A model generated the notes under the pieces. That model made no database searches and was not told the DNA's origin. It was given only the letters and a program-made list of their open reading frames with translations. The translations under genes and the position numbers were made by a program. Shown here one piece after another: positions 52,387-61,511 of a stretch of DNA of 64,000 nucleotides (position 1 is its first letter; the number at the start of each line of letters is the position of its first letter). The DNA comes from an archaeon (GTDB lineage: Archaea; Iainarchaeota; Iainarchaeia; Iainarchaeales; CSSED10-239), in contig JALNXN010000003.1 in NCBI GenBank assembly GCA_023230325.1, positions 6,731 to 70,730 on the forward strand. The letters are read 5' to 3'.

Positions 52387-54264
52387 ATGTTGTATAAAAA
52401 AATTCTTTTAATAATCCTTCTTTTATTAATAATTCCTTTATCTATAAGTGCAGAGACAACAAATAATTTAAATTTTGATGCAATTAAAGGCAAAGTTATC
52501 GATGTTGACATAAACATTGAATATCCAATAATTATAAACAGTTATAAGGAGGGAAATTATCTAAATTTTAAAATGGCAGTTCCTTATAGTTCAAGAAATC
52601 AAAAATCAACTACTTCTGCATATTATTATAATGACCTAAATCAAAAGGTGTTTGCTGAAATTGAAGAAGACAAGTTTGGAAACTCCATAGCAGTTTTTAA
52701 TATCTCCAAAATTGAGAAAAACAAATATATTTTTTATGTAAACTCTAACATCAAGTCAGAAAATAATATTATCTTTTCTAAAAATGAATATTATCTTTCA
52801 AATGACATTAATGAGTTTGTGGATTATAAACTCCCAACTAAAAACATGCAATCTGATAAAAGTGAAATTATTTCTCTTGCAAATTCAATTAGTAGAAGTG
52901 ATAATGCTTTAGAAGAAATTGTAAACATTACCAATTGGGTACACCAAAATATAGAGTATGATTTAGCTTATGGAGAGAGCGTGGAAGACTCATTAACAGT
53001 GTTGTCAAACAGGGCAGGAGTTTGTGATGAGCTTGCAAATTTGGCAGGAGCATTGCTTAGGGCAAGGGGCTTTCCTGTAAAGTATATCTCAGGATTTGCA
53101 AACAGTACTCTTAGTTGGCAACCACATGCTTGGTTAGAGGTGTATGTTCCTGGGCAAGACTGGATACCAGTTGACCCTACTTATGGAGAGGTAGGTTTAG
53201 TTGATGCAAGCCACATTGTTGTCTCAAAATCATATGATGCAAGTGATATTAAAGACATAGTCACTACAACAAACACAGTTGATATAAGCTTTGGAGAGAA
53301 AAATAATTCTTTTCTAATTAATGATCAAAGAAGTTATTCAGATAATGGTTATGCAAACGTCTTAAACATCAATTTAGTTTCTGAAAAAAAATATAAACAA
53401 AATAGTGCTTTTACAATTAAAGTTAAGGTAAAAAACACAAATGTAAATCCAATTACTAATCTTTTAATTTTAAAAACAAATGATAACTTTACACAAATCT
53501 ATCCAAAATATAATGAAGTTATAATCTATTTAGGACCATTAGAAGAAAAAGAAATAATCTATTATTATATTCTTCCAAAAACAGAAGTGCCTGTAAGCTA
53601 CCCATATATTCTTGCAACTCAATTTAAGGACTTTGAGGGTTCTGTAAATGTGTATCCTGATCAAGGTCTTTATGAGGATGCTTTTTTTATCTTAGACCCA
53701 ATTTTTTATTTTAAAGACAATTCTTTATTTATGGAGCAAGACATAATCAATCATACTCTTGAAAATAAAAATTTAATTTTTGATTTTAATATCAACAATG
53801 AGGTGTCTAACCAGACAGTTGACATAGAGCCTAATAAAATTATTAATTTTGAAAAGGAAATAGGTTCTTTTTTAGAAGGTTTTTTTAGTTATAAGATATC
53901 AGGAGATTATGATTATGAAAATAAGATCACAATCTATTCAGACAAAATTGTTGTAGACGAAAATTATGAAAAAGAAAATTTAGTTGTTGGAAATAATCAA
54001 AATCTTCCTGTTGAGGATGGTAATGATGTTTGGAAAGATTTTAAAGAAGAAATTGAAGATGCAAGTGATAAACCTAAAATAAATAATATTTTAATATATA
54101 TAATAATAGGTGTTTTTTTCATAATAATATTTTTAATAATAATCTTAAAACCAAAAAAACCAGAAAAACCAAAAGAAGAGATAATTAAACAAAAAATACA
54201 CAACTCTTTAAAAAATAATTATTATAATGATAGCTTTGTAATTTCTGATAACCCAAATAAATAA
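52387..54264 (+). CDS. Exported transglutaminase-like protein
   Basis: 625 residues. Signal peptide or membrane segment at 3-22, a beta-rich region to about 150, then the transglutaminase-like core with a likely triad C213 (AGVCDELANLAG), H247 (QPHAWLEVYV) and D263 (IPVDPTYGEVG). A beta-sandwich part follows (residues 310-540). A membrane helix near 575-595 anchors the C-terminus, leaving a short basic tail inside. Such domains act as cysteine peptidases or cross-linking enzymes on the cell surface; the substrate is unknown. Confidence 0.9.
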   Translation: MLYKKILLIILLLLIIPLSISAETTNNLNFDAIKGKVIDVDINIEYPIIINSYKEGNYLNFKMAVPYSSRNQKSTTSAYYYNDLNQKVFAEIEEDKFGNSIAVFNISKIEKNKYIFYVNSNIKSENNIIFSKNEYYLSNDINEFVDYKLPTKNMQSDKSEIISLANSISRSDNALEEIVNITNWVHQNIEYDLAYGESVEDSLTVLSNRAGVCDELANLAGALLRARGFPVKYISGFANSTLSWQPHAWLEVYVPGQDWIPVDPTYGEVGLVDASHIVVSKSYDASDIKDIVTTTNTVDISFGEKNNSFLINDQRSYSDNGYANVLNINLVSEKKYKQNSAFTIKVKVKNTNVNPITNLLILKTNDNFTQIYPKYNEVIIYLGPLEEKEIIYYYILPKTEVPVSYPYILATQFKDFEGSVNVYPDQGLYEDAFFILDPIFYFKDNSLFMEQDIINHTLENKNLIFDFNINNEVSNQTVDIEPNKIINFEKEIGSFLEGFFSYKISGDYDYENKITIYSDKIVVDENYEKENLVVGNNQNLPVEDGNDVWKDFKEEIEDASDKPKINNILIYIIIGVFFIIIFLIIILKPKKPEKPKEEIIKQKIHNSLKNNYYNDSFVISDNPNK

Positions 54265-54367
54265 TTTAAAATTTTTTAAATTACAATTCTTAATCTAAAC
54301 CATTTATAAATTTAATTTAATATAGTTATATATATTAACTTAGAATATAAATATAAAAAACAAAAAA

Positions 54368-54439
54368 GCACTCGTAGTATAGTGGTTAGTATGGGAGCTT
54401 GCCAAGCTTTCGGCTCGGGTTCGAATCCCGGCGAGTGCA
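54368..54439 (+). tRNA. tRNA-Gly (GCC)
   Basis: Acceptor GCACTCG/CGAGTGC; anticodon stem GGAGC/GCTTT (one G-U) with loop TTGCCAA, anticodon GCC; T-loop TTCGAAT; discriminator A. The ATG of rnp4 is 17 bp downstream, so both probably lie on one transcript. Confidence 0.94.
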
Positions 54440-54456
54440 TAATTATCTATGATATT

Positions 54457-54768
54457 ATGTCTAAAAATAAACAACTAATTAAAGATAAAGTTCATTATTT
54501 AGTTGACTTTGCAGTTTCTGAATTCAATTCAGACAAACCAAACCCTTATGTCTATGATTATGTGAAGTTAAGTTTTAAACTTGCAAAAACAATCAATTAT
54601 AGGGTTCCAAAAGAGATACATAGAAAGGTATGTAAAAAATGCAACTCTATAAGGAATATAGAAAACACTAAGATTAGAACAGAAAGAAGAAAAGTAAACG
54701 GAATTTATAGAAAGTATATTAAAATAAATTGTTTATCTTGTGGCAATATTAAAAAAATTGCAATTTAA
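54457..54768 (+). CDS. rnp4: RNase P protein component 4 (Rpp21 family)
   Basis: 103 residues. Helical N-terminal half, then a zinc ribbon with C59-x2-C62 and C92-x2-C95 around a basic strand (KIRTERRKVNGIYRKYIKI), as in archaeal Rnp4/eukaryotic Rpp21, which binds the specificity part of RNase P RNA during tRNA 5' maturation. The ATG at 54457 is 17 bp after tRNA-Gly; an earlier in-frame ATG lies inside the tRNA and was rejected. Confidence 0.85.
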   Translation: MSKNKQLIKDKVHYLVDFAVSEFNSDKPNPYVYDYVKLSFKLAKTINYRVPKEIHRKVCKKCNSIRNIENTKIRTERRKVNGIYRKYIKINCLSCGNIKKIAI

Positions 54769-54967
54769 AGAGTTGTGATTTTCATTAAGTTTGCTAAAGA
54801 AACATATTTAAATAGAACTCTACTTATATTATATATTAATTATAAAAAAAATCAAAAAAATAGATAATTAAGAAAATTTCAAAAAAATAAAACAAGTCTG
54901 TTTTTAAAATTACAAAATAATTTTGAAAAGTTATTATGAACAGATATTTATTATGAGGTGAGTAACT

Positions 54968-55552
54968 TTGACAAGTGTTCAAGATGTTTTAGCACATCCA
55001 TTAATTGAAAAAATTGCAAATGATTTAAAAGAAAATAAAAAATTAAAAGCACCTGAGTTTACTTTATTTATAAAGACAGGAAGTCATAGACAAAGAGCTC
55101 CTGATAACCCAGATTGGTGGTTTATTAGAATGGGTTCTATTTTAAGAAAGGTTTATGTTTCAGGACCAGTAACTGTTAAGTCATTAAGATCATATTATGG
55201 TGGTAAGAAAGAAAGAGGAGTTAGACCTTCTAAATTTAGAAGATCTGGTGGAAAGATCATTAGAGTTTGTTTACAAGAACTTGGTAAATTAGGGTACATA
55301 AAAATCTCTGATGATAAGAAGGGGAGAGTAATTACTCCACAAGGACAAAAATATTTAGATTCTTTAGCTGGTATTGTTTTTAAAGAACATTCTTCTAAGA
55401 AAGAAACTATTGTACCAAAAATTGAAATAAAAATTAAAAAAGAAGTTTCAAAGACAGATGTTAATAAAGAAGAAACTAGAAAAGAAGAAACTAAGGTTGA
55501 TAAAGAAAATAATGACAAATTAAAAAAAGTAGATTCTGAAAAGAAGAATTAA
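54968..55552 (+). CDS. rps19e: Ribosomal protein S19e
   Basis: 194 residues. Residues 1-145 are a normal S19e (DVLAHPLIEKIANDLKE, DWWFIRMGSILRKVYVSGPVTVKSLRSYYGGKKERGVRPSKFRRSGG as separate blocks). The following 50 residues are an added Lys/Glu-rich tail. Start TTG at 54968 with GAGGTGAG upstream. It opens the rps19e-rpl39e-rpl31e-aif6-pfdA cluster. Confidence 0.96.
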   Translation: MTSVQDVLAHPLIEKIANDLKENKKLKAPEFTLFIKTGSHRQRAPDNPDWWFIRMGSILRKVYVSGPVTVKSLRSYYGGKKERGVRPSKFRRSGGKIIRVCLQELGKLGYIKISDDKKGRVITPQGQKYLDSLAGIVFKEHSSKKETIVPKIEIKIKKEVSKTDVNKEETRKEETKVDKENNDKLKKVDSEKKN

Positions 55553-55580
55553 ATTTATTATTTTTGAGGTTAAGATATTT

Positions 55581-55898
55581 ATGGCAAGAAACAAAGATAG
55601 AGAATTAAAAGAATTTTTAATTTCTCAAAGACAAAAAATAGGTCCAGGTTATATGAATACTCCTGTTTGGATCATACAAAAAGCAGGAAAAAGAATCTGG
55701 AATAGAAGACAAAAAAGGAATTGGAGAGAAACAGAGTTTGGTGCTCAGTATAGAGCATTAGTTTTAAAGCAAGAAGTTCTTAAAGATAAAAACACAAAGA
55801 AAAGTGGAAAGAGAACAAAGAAGCTTAAACTAACTTCAAAGAAGAAAGTTAGAACAAGAAACACAACTGTAATTCCTAAAAAGTTTATTAAAAAATGA
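55581..55898 (+). CDS. rpl39e: Ribosomal protein L39e with basic C-terminal extension
   Basis: 105 residues, twice the usual length of about 51. Residues 1-52 contain the L39e core (QRQKIG...TPVWIIQKAGKRIWNRRQKRNWRETEF). From about 55 on there is a strongly basic tail (KNTKKSGKRTKKLKL). L39e lines the peptide exit tunnel; a long tail would have to leave the tunnel surface. GAGGT lies upstream. The TGA stop overlaps the next gene's leader. Confidence 0.88.
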   Translation: MARNKDRELKEFLISQRQKIGPGYMNTPVWIIQKAGKRIWNRRQKRNWRETEFGAQYRALVLKQEVLKDKNTKKSGKRTKKLKLTSKKKVRTRNTTVIPKKFIKK

Positions 55899-55909
55899 GA
55901 GTGAAATTT

Positions 55910-56497
55910 ATGCCACAAGAAAGTTATATAATACCATTACAAAAAGCTTATGACAAACCAAGAACCAGAAGAGCAAATGTTGCTGTTAGCTTGATTTTTG
56001 ATTTTTTACGTAAGCATACAAGAAAAGAAAAAGAAGATGTTATTCTAACAAAAGAAGTTAATGAATTTATTTGGAGTAAAAGTATAGAAAAACCTCCAAG
56101 ACAGATTCCAGTGTCCATTAGAATCAAAGAAAATAAGGTTTATGTTTTTTTAAAAGGATCAAAAGAAATAGAAACTTTCTTTAACAAACAAAATGAAGTT
56201 AAAAAGAAATCTTTAAAAGAAAAAGTAACTGAAATTAAAGAAAACATACAAGAGGGTCCAAAGGCAGACAAGAAAGGAAAAACTGAAGCAAAAGTAGAGA
56301 TTCCTGTATCCAAACCTAAAAAAGAAACTGATCTTAAAGAAACTGTTCCGCTAGAAATAAAAAAAGATTTAGAAACAAAAGAAAATAAAAGTTCTGCTAA
56401 AGAAGTTGTTACAGAAAAATTTACTGAAGAAAAATCTGCTGAAGAGAAACCAGAAATTAAAAAAGAAACAAAAGAAAATAAGGAACAAATAAAATGA
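55910..56497 (+). CDS. rpl31e: Ribosomal protein L31e with acidic/basic C-terminal extension
   Basis: 195 residues. The first 95 form the L31e core (YIIPLQKAYDKPRTRRANVAVSLIFDFLRKHTR, then PPRQIPVSIRIK). The other 100 are Lys/Glu-rich and probably disordered. L31e borders the tunnel exit, where SRP and chaperones dock. ATG 55910 was chosen: GAGAGTG lies 6 bp upstream; an ATG at 55895 overlaps that site. The TGA stop overlaps the aif6 ATG by 4 bp. Confidence 0.9.
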   Translation: MPQESYIIPLQKAYDKPRTRRANVAVSLIFDFLRKHTRKEKEDVILTKEVNEFIWSKSIEKPPRQIPVSIRIKENKVYVFLKGSKEIETFFNKQNEVKKKSLKEKVTEIKENIQEGPKADKKGKTEAKVEIPVSKPKKETDLKETVPLEIKKDLETKENKSSAKEVVTEKFTEEKSAEEKPEIKKETKENKEQIK

Positions 56498-57159
56498 GAA
56501 TAAAAAAAGCAAGAATAAATAACTCCCCTTACCTAGGAGTTAATTCCTATTGTAATGATGAGGTTTGTTTAGTTCCAAACAATATATTTCCAAAAGAAGA
56601 AAAGATCTTTAAAGAATATTTAGATGCAAAAGTTGTTAAAATAAATATTAATCAATCCCCTTTACTAGGAGTATATGCTATTGGTATTAAGTATAAGCTA
56701 GTTATAGGTGCAGAATCAATTAGTAATTATGAATTAAAAATATTAGAAAAAGAAGGTTTTAAATTAAAATTTGTAACTGACTATAATGCTTTAGGAAACC
56801 TAATTGCTCTTAATTCAAATTATGGAATTGCTTCTCCATTATTATCAGACACTACAATTAAAGAAATTTCTAAATTCTTAAAGGTTCCAATTGAGAAAAA
56901 ACAATGTGTGGAACTTGACTTACCTGGTAGCTCAGTTTATGTAAATGATTCTTTATTTTTAGTAAATCCTTCTATCTCTGAAAAAGAATATAAATATTTA
57001 CAAAAGAAATTTAAAGTTCCAGGAATTGCAACTACCCTAAACTATGGGGGTTCATTTGTTGGAAATGATGTTGTTGGTAACTCTAAGGGCTTACTTGTTG
57101 GTGCGAACACAAGTAATATTGAGTTACAAAAGGTTGATAGTCTTGTAGTTGAGCTATAA
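56494..57159 (+). CDS. eif6: Translation initiation factor aIF6
   Basis: 221 residues with the five-fold pseudo-symmetric repeat of eIF6: NNSPYLGVNSYCND, NQSPLLGVYAIG, NSNYGIASPLLS, NDSLFLVNPSIS and GSFVGNDVVGNSKGLLVG. aIF6 binds the 50S subunit and blocks premature joining with 30S. It overlaps rpl31e by 4 bp. The gene rpl18a, often next in archaea, is missing; prefoldin alpha follows instead. Confidence 0.96.
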   Translation: MRIKKARINNSPYLGVNSYCNDEVCLVPNNIFPKEEKIFKEYLDAKVVKININQSPLLGVYAIGIKYKLVIGAESISNYELKILEKEGFKLKFVTDYNALGNLIALNSNYGIASPLLSDTTIKEISKFLKVPIEKKQCVELDLPGSSVYVNDSLFLVNPSISEKEYKYLQKKFKVPGIATTLNYGGSFVGNDVVGNSKGLLVGANTSNIELQKVDSLVVEL

Positions 57160-57195
57160 GGTTATGCAACTATTAAAAAATTAAGGTGATATTTT

Positions 57196-57666
57196 ATGGT
57201 AGCAGAAAAAGGAAAAGATGTTAAAAAGATCAGACTAAATAAAGAACAAACAATCTCATTATATAGATCTAAAGAACAAGAATTAAAAAAGATTTCAGAC
57301 AAATTAGAAGAAATTGATAACTTGTTATTGGAGATTAGAAAAGCAGAACAAACCTTAACTGAAATTAAAAACATTAAGGATAAAGAAAGTTTACTTGTAA
57401 ATATTGGTGCTGGAGTGTTAGTAAATTGTATTATAGAAAACAAAAAAGATGTGAAAATAACATTGCCTGGTAACATTATTGTTGACAAAGATACTGACCT
57501 TATTTTAGCAGACATTAGAAAAAGAAAAGATGAACTAACAGACATTAGAAAAAAGTTTGTTGAAAGTTATCAAAATAATGTAAGAACTATTCAGCAAGTC
57601 TCAAAAGCAATTGAACAAATGGAAGCCCAAAAAGCAACTGAGTCCCAAAAAGGACTTGTTAATTAA
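57196..57666 (+). CDS. pfdA: Prefoldin alpha subunit
   Basis: 156 residues. Two long coiled-coil helices (EQELKKISDKLEEIDNLLLE and the C-terminal RKKFVESYQNNVRTIQQVSKAIEQME as separate parts) enclose a beta-hairpin core with LLVNIGAGVLVNC and ITLPGNIIVDKD, the pattern of archaeal prefoldin alpha. It hands unfolded protein to the thermosome encoded at 2146. GGTGATATTTT precedes the ATG. Confidence 0.94.
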   Translation: MVAEKGKDVKKIRLNKEQTISLYRSKEQELKKISDKLEEIDNLLLEIRKAEQTLTEIKNIKDKESLLVNIGAGVLVNCIIENKKDVKITLPGNIIVDKDTDLILADIRKRKDELTDIRKKFVESYQNNVRTIQQVSKAIEQMEAQKATESQKGLVN

Positions 57667-57849
57667 TTTTTTAATTTTTTTCAATTTCTTTTTTTATAAC
57701 TATTTCTTGCTATCTTTTTTTTTACAAATAATTAATCTTATATCTTTTATACTAACACATTAGAAAAAGGTATTTACTTAAAAGCTTTTGTTCTATTAAT
57801 TATTATTAAGATTGTAGATTATTATCTTACAAATTATTAGTGATAAATT

Positions 57850-59328
57850 ATGTTTGGATTATTAAAAAAGAAAATAAAAGGATTTACTGATAAGGTCTTT
57901 GGAAAATCTCAAGAGAAGGTTGAAGAAGTTAAAACTAAAGAAGAGTTAGAAACTAAGATCCAAAAAGTTGAAGAAGTAAAGAAACAAGAAAATTTAGAGA
58001 CTCAAGATGTTGAAAGACCTCAAGAAACAAAAATGCCAAAAACCTTAGAAAAAGATTTACCTATTAAAGATGTAAAATCAGAATTAAAAGATACAATTTT
58101 AGATGAAAAAGTAATTGATAAAGAATTTAGAGAATTAGAAAAACCTGTTGAGAAAATAAAAGAAGACATCCCTAATAAAGAGGAATTCTTTAAAAAACCT
58201 ATTTTTAAAAAAGAAGAAAGTTTTGAAAAGAAAATAGAACCTGAAAAAGAAATTGAAAAAATTATTTCTAAACCACAAACTTCCTCAGAACCAAAAATTA
58301 TAAAAGAGACTTTGAGAGTAGAAGAGAAAGCTCCTGCAGGAACTTCTCTTTCTAAAAGAGATCTAGAGACAGTTACTAGAAAGATAGAAGATGATTCAAG
58401 TTCTTCAAAAGAATATCAAGACCTAACAAGAGAACAAAAAGAAATAAAGACAAGAAATGTAAGCAAACTTAAATCAATCTTCTCCTCAAAAATAAAACTT
58501 TCAGAAAAAGAAATTACTGATTTTTTAGAGGATTTTGAATTCTCATTGTTAGAAGCAGATGTTTCCATTGATTCAGCATCAGCAATCATTTCTAGTTTAA
58601 AAGAAAATTTAACAAAGTCTTCTTTTTCTAAAAACAATCTTCTTGAAGACATAAAAACAGAAATTAAAAAAGCTCTTTTAAATCTTTTAGATGTTGATTG
58701 TGATATTAATAACTATCTTCCTAAAGAAAGTTTACAAGGGCCATTAATAGTTCTAATAATTGGGCCTAATGGTGCTGGAAAAACAACAACAATTGCAAAA
58801 CTTGCAAACAAGTTTAAAAAAGAAAACAAATCTGTTGTTCTTTCTTCCTCAGATACCTTTAGAGCAGGAAGTATTGACCAACTTGAAATTCATTCTCAAA
58901 GATTAGGAGTTAAAATTATTAAGCAGAAATATGGCTCTGACCCTGCTGCAGTTGCTTTTGATTCTGTTGCCTCTGCTAAAGCACATGGCAATGATGTTGT
59001 TTTAATAGACACTGCTGGCAGACAAGACACAAACATCAACTTAATGCAGGAGCTTTCAAAGATAAAAAGAGTTGTAAAGCCACACCTTACAATTTACATT
59101 GCAGAATCTCAAAGTGGACAAGCAATTGTTGAACAAATTGAGAAATTTGATAAAGAGATTGGAGTTACAGGCGTTATTTTAACTAAATTAGACACAGATC
59201 CTAAAGGTGGAACAGCAATCTCAATTTTACATGATCTAAAAAAACCAATCTTTTATGTTGGGACTGGTCAAGAGTATGATAATTTAGAAGAATTTTCTTC
59301 AAAGTATATTCTTGAAAGAATAATATAA
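57850..59328 (+). CDS. ftsY: Signal recognition particle receptor FtsY
   Basis: 492 residues. Residues 1-200 are a long Glu/Lys-rich segment for membrane contact. The N domain covers about 205-290 and the GTPase domain 300-490: P-loop GPNGAGKTTT (305-314), DTFRAGSIDQL, DTAGRQDTN, TKLDTDPKGGTA and the closing GTGQEYDNLEEF. It docks SRP-ribosome complexes at the membrane for co-translational export. Position after pfdA is standard for archaea. Confidence 0.97.
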   Translation: MFGLLKKKIKGFTDKVFGKSQEKVEEVKTKEELETKIQKVEEVKKQENLETQDVERPQETKMPKTLEKDLPIKDVKSELKDTILDEKVIDKEFRELEKPVEKIKEDIPNKEEFFKKPIFKKEESFEKKIEPEKEIEKIISKPQTSSEPKIIKETLRVEEKAPAGTSLSKRDLETVTRKIEDDSSSSKEYQDLTREQKEIKTRNVSKLKSIFSSKIKLSEKEITDFLEDFEFSLLEADVSIDSASAIISSLKENLTKSSFSKNNLLEDIKTEIKKALLNLLDVDCDINNYLPKESLQGPLIVLIIGPNGAGKTTTIAKLANKFKKENKSVVLSSSDTFRAGSIDQLEIHSQRLGVKIIKQKYGSDPAAVAFDSVASAKAHGNDVVLIDTAGRQDTNINLMQELSKIKRVVKPHLTIYIAESQSGQAIVEQIEKFDKEIGVTGVILTKLDTDPKGGTAISILHDLKKPIFYVGTGQEYDNLEEFSSKYILERII

Positions 59329-59381
59329 TTTTCTTTATTTTTATATTTTTTTAAGGCCTTATAAACAATAGATTGATTTTT

Positions 59382-60104
59382 ATGGAAAAGAAAGAAACCA
59401 TTTTTGTAAACAATAAGAAATATACAATTACTATATATTTAGAAAGAAGAAAAAATGCTTATCTGTCAATTGGTAAAAAAATAGTTATTAGGATACCAAC
59501 ACTTCTTAAAAAAGACAAACAAGATTTACAGATTGCAAAATTTAAAGAAAAGATAATTAAATATTTACAGAAATATCCAAATTATAATTTAAAGAAAGAA
59601 AACTATTTAAATAACCACATCTTTAAAATCTTAGACCAAACCTATGTTCTAAAATTGAATGATACTGAAAACAAGACTGCAACAGGTAGGTTAGTGTCTA
59701 ATGACATAGTGCTAAACATACCTTTTAAACTTTCAAGAACCCAAAAACAAAAGATGATCTCTAGTTTAGTAAATAAATTATTGTCACAAAAATATCTACC
59801 ATTTATTAAAGAAAGAGTAGGTTACTATAATGATCTTTACTTCCAAAAAGACTTAAAAAAAATAAGTTTAAAAAAAGCAAACTCTAAGTTAGGGAGTTGC
59901 ACAATTGACAAGAAACTAATGTTTTCAACAACACTTCTCTTATTTCCTGAAGATGTTAGAGATTATGTAATTGTTCACGAGTTAGCACACACAATTGAGC
60001 ATAATCATTCAAAGAGATTTTGGGCAATTGTAGAAAAAATTATTCCAGATTATAAAGAAAAGAAAAAATGGATTAGAAAAAATTCAATTGGTTTAGAAAT
60101 CTAA
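59382..60104 (+). CDS. YgjP/DUF45-type metallopeptidase-like protein
   Basis: 240 residues from ATG 59382. The zinc motif is HELAH (199-203) in YVIVHELAHTIEHNHSKRFW with a third ligand His at N-H-S; upstream ANSKLGSC matches the family's RWGSC-like block. These proteins resemble SprT/M48 peptidases; substrate unknown. The DNA CCTTATAAAC about 20 bp upstream may be the TATA box. A TTG at 59373 is a less likely start. Confidence 0.88.
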   Translation: MEKKETIFVNNKKYTITIYLERRKNAYLSIGKKIVIRIPTLLKKDKQDLQIAKFKEKIIKYLQKYPNYNLKKENYLNNHIFKILDQTYVLKLNDTENKTATGRLVSNDIVLNIPFKLSRTQKQKMISSLVNKLLSQKYLPFIKERVGYYNDLYFQKDLKKISLKKANSKLGSCTIDKKLMFSTTLLLFPEDVRDYVIVHELAHTIEHNHSKRFWAIVEKIIPDYKEKKKWIRKNSIGLEI

Positions 60105-60118
60105 TTTAATTTTTTATT

Positions 60119-60277
60119 TTAAGATTTTTTCTTATTAAAAGCATCTTTAATATTTTTTTTAAGATTTTCAATTGCTTCTTTTTCTGTTTTTATAGTTGGC
60201 AATGGTTTTTGTTTTATTCTTCCTGGTGTTTTAGCAGGCTTAGTTTTTTTTGGTAGTGGTTTTCTTGGTAGTGGCAT
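60119..60277 (-). CDS. Small basic Pro/Lys-rich protein (52 aa)
   Basis: A short frame with an excellent ribosome-binding site (AAAAGGAGATATT before ATG). The first 26 residues are Pro/Lys-rich with repeated PLPRK/PLPKK blocks, the rest one amphipathic helix (EKEAIENLKKNIKDAF). Composition suggests nucleic-acid or ribosome binding; no family recognised. It is convergent with the metallopeptidase gene. Confidence 0.55.
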   Translation of the reverse strand: MPLPRKPLPKKTKPAKTPGRIKQKPLPTIKTEKEAIENLKKNIKDAFNKKKS

Positions 60278-60502
60278 AATATCTCCTTTTTTAATTTTAA
60301 TTACTTTTCTCTAAATAACTTTAAAGATCAAATCGATATTAGATTATATTGTGGAATTATTTTTAAATGTAATTGTTAGACATTTAATTAAGATAAGAAA
60401 ATGAAATTGGAATTATAGGTATAAGCAAGTAAGTAATCTTTTAGAACTGTTTGAGAAAGAAAATGTGAAATATGAAAAAATAAAGATTTGGAGGAACAAA
60501 AT

Positions 60503-60661
60503 ATGGCTGTAAAAATAGAAATTGATAGATCTACGCCTGAATTTAAGAAAAATAATGTTGTATCTAAGATAAATAGCGTCTACAGTGCAAAGGTAAGTTC
60601 ACTACAACCTTTAGTAATTGATATTTTAGAAAGGGAGGATATAAAATACTCTAGAAAATAA
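60503..60661 (+). CDS. Small protein (52 aa) before the AbiE operon
   Basis: A short frame with TTGGAGGAAC directly upstream of ATG. The product (MAVKIEIDRSTPEFKK... SLQPLVIDILER) is soluble, with a beta-strand then helices. No family recognised. It is the first gene of the AT-rich accessory part at the right end and could be transcribed with the following region. Confidence 0.5.
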   Translation: MAVKIEIDRSTPEFKKNNVVSKINSVYSAKVSSLQPLVIDILEREDIKYSRK

Positions 60662-60713
60662 AAGTTTATAAGGTATTTTATACTTTATTCTTTTATTTTT
60701 AATCTTTAAGGGG

Positions 60714-60743
60714 ATAAGTTTTACTGCCCGAAGTGGAAGGAAT
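60714..60743. repeat. 30-bp direct repeat, left copy
   Basis: Starts ATAAGTTTTA and contains TGCCCGAAGTGGAA. It matches 62673-62702 in 28 of 30 positions, in the same direction. The two copies bracket the AbiE operon, each 50-60 bp before the next gene. Confidence 0.9.
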
Positions 60744-60803
60744 AAAGTAAATATTAAGATAAATAATTTAATAAATATTTATAAATTTATTGTTTTTTAA
60801 AAA

Positions 60804-61511
60804 TTGCAAAATTGGAATTATAAAAAACATTACCTTTATAAAGCTTATGCGAGTAAATATTTATATATGAGGTTAAATAATCAAGTAATATCAAGTATCT
60901 ATAATCAATTAGATAATTTTGGGCATTCTTTTATTAATAAGTCCAGACTACACGTACTTCTAAATAAATTAAATTTAGGTTTAGATATAGATAAAATTAT
61001 AATTAAATTAAACAAATTAAATAAAATAAAATATGTTTTTGATAATTATTATTATATTTTAAATTCAGATGAACAAATAAAAGGATATTATAAATATTCT
61101 GTTGAAGAAATGGTTTTTACAATTTTAAATAAATTAAAAATAGATTGGTATTTAGGATTACATTCTGCGTTAATTATTAATAACTTATCTATTAAAGATG
61201 ATTTATTTCATCAGATTCCTAAATCAACTATAATAATTAATTCAAAATATTCAAAAAGAGTAAAAATTTTAAATCAAGCTTTTATATTTAGAATACAGAA
61301 AAATTTACTTTCTTTTGGTATTGTTTCTAAAAAGACAAAAAACAAAATTATTTTTAACTATTCTGATTTAGAACGTAGCTATATAGATTATTTATATTAT
61401 ACGCATAAATCTCCAATATCTAAAAATTTATTAAATATTAATATTGTTAAAAAGTATCTTTTAAATTTTCCAAAAGATATAATTGAGGCAGTTAATAAAT
61501 ATGAATCTTAA
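60804..61511 (+). CDS. AbiEi-like antitoxin
   Basis: About 235 residues. The N-terminal third is a likely winged helix, and its place directly before an AbiEii nucleotidyltransferase with a short overlap defines the type IV toxin-antitoxin arrangement. Sequence similarity to known AbiEi is faint (IDWYLGLHSALIINNLS resembles the YFGGWSAL-like region of the antitoxin's C-terminal domain). The start is TTG 60804, about 23 bp behind a TATA box; ATG 60867 is an alternative. AbiEi represses its own promoter in known systems. Confidence 0.7.
   Translation: MQNWNYKKHYLYKAYASKYLYMRLNNQVISSIYNQLDNFGHSFINKSRLHVLLNKLNLGLDIDKIIIKLNKLNKIKYVFDNYYYILNSDEQIKGYYKYSVEEMVFTILNKLKIDWYLGLHSALIINNLSIKDDLFHQIPKSTIIINSKYSKRVKILNQAFIFRIQKNLLSFGIVSKKTKNKIIFNYSDLERSYIDYLYYTHKSPISKNLLNINIVKKYLLNFPKDIIEAVNKYES

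Noticed and set aside
54382..54456. Longer N-terminus of rnp4 starting inside tRNA-Gly
   Set aside because: The extra residues are translated tRNA sequence; ATG 54457 gives a normal Rpp21-type start.
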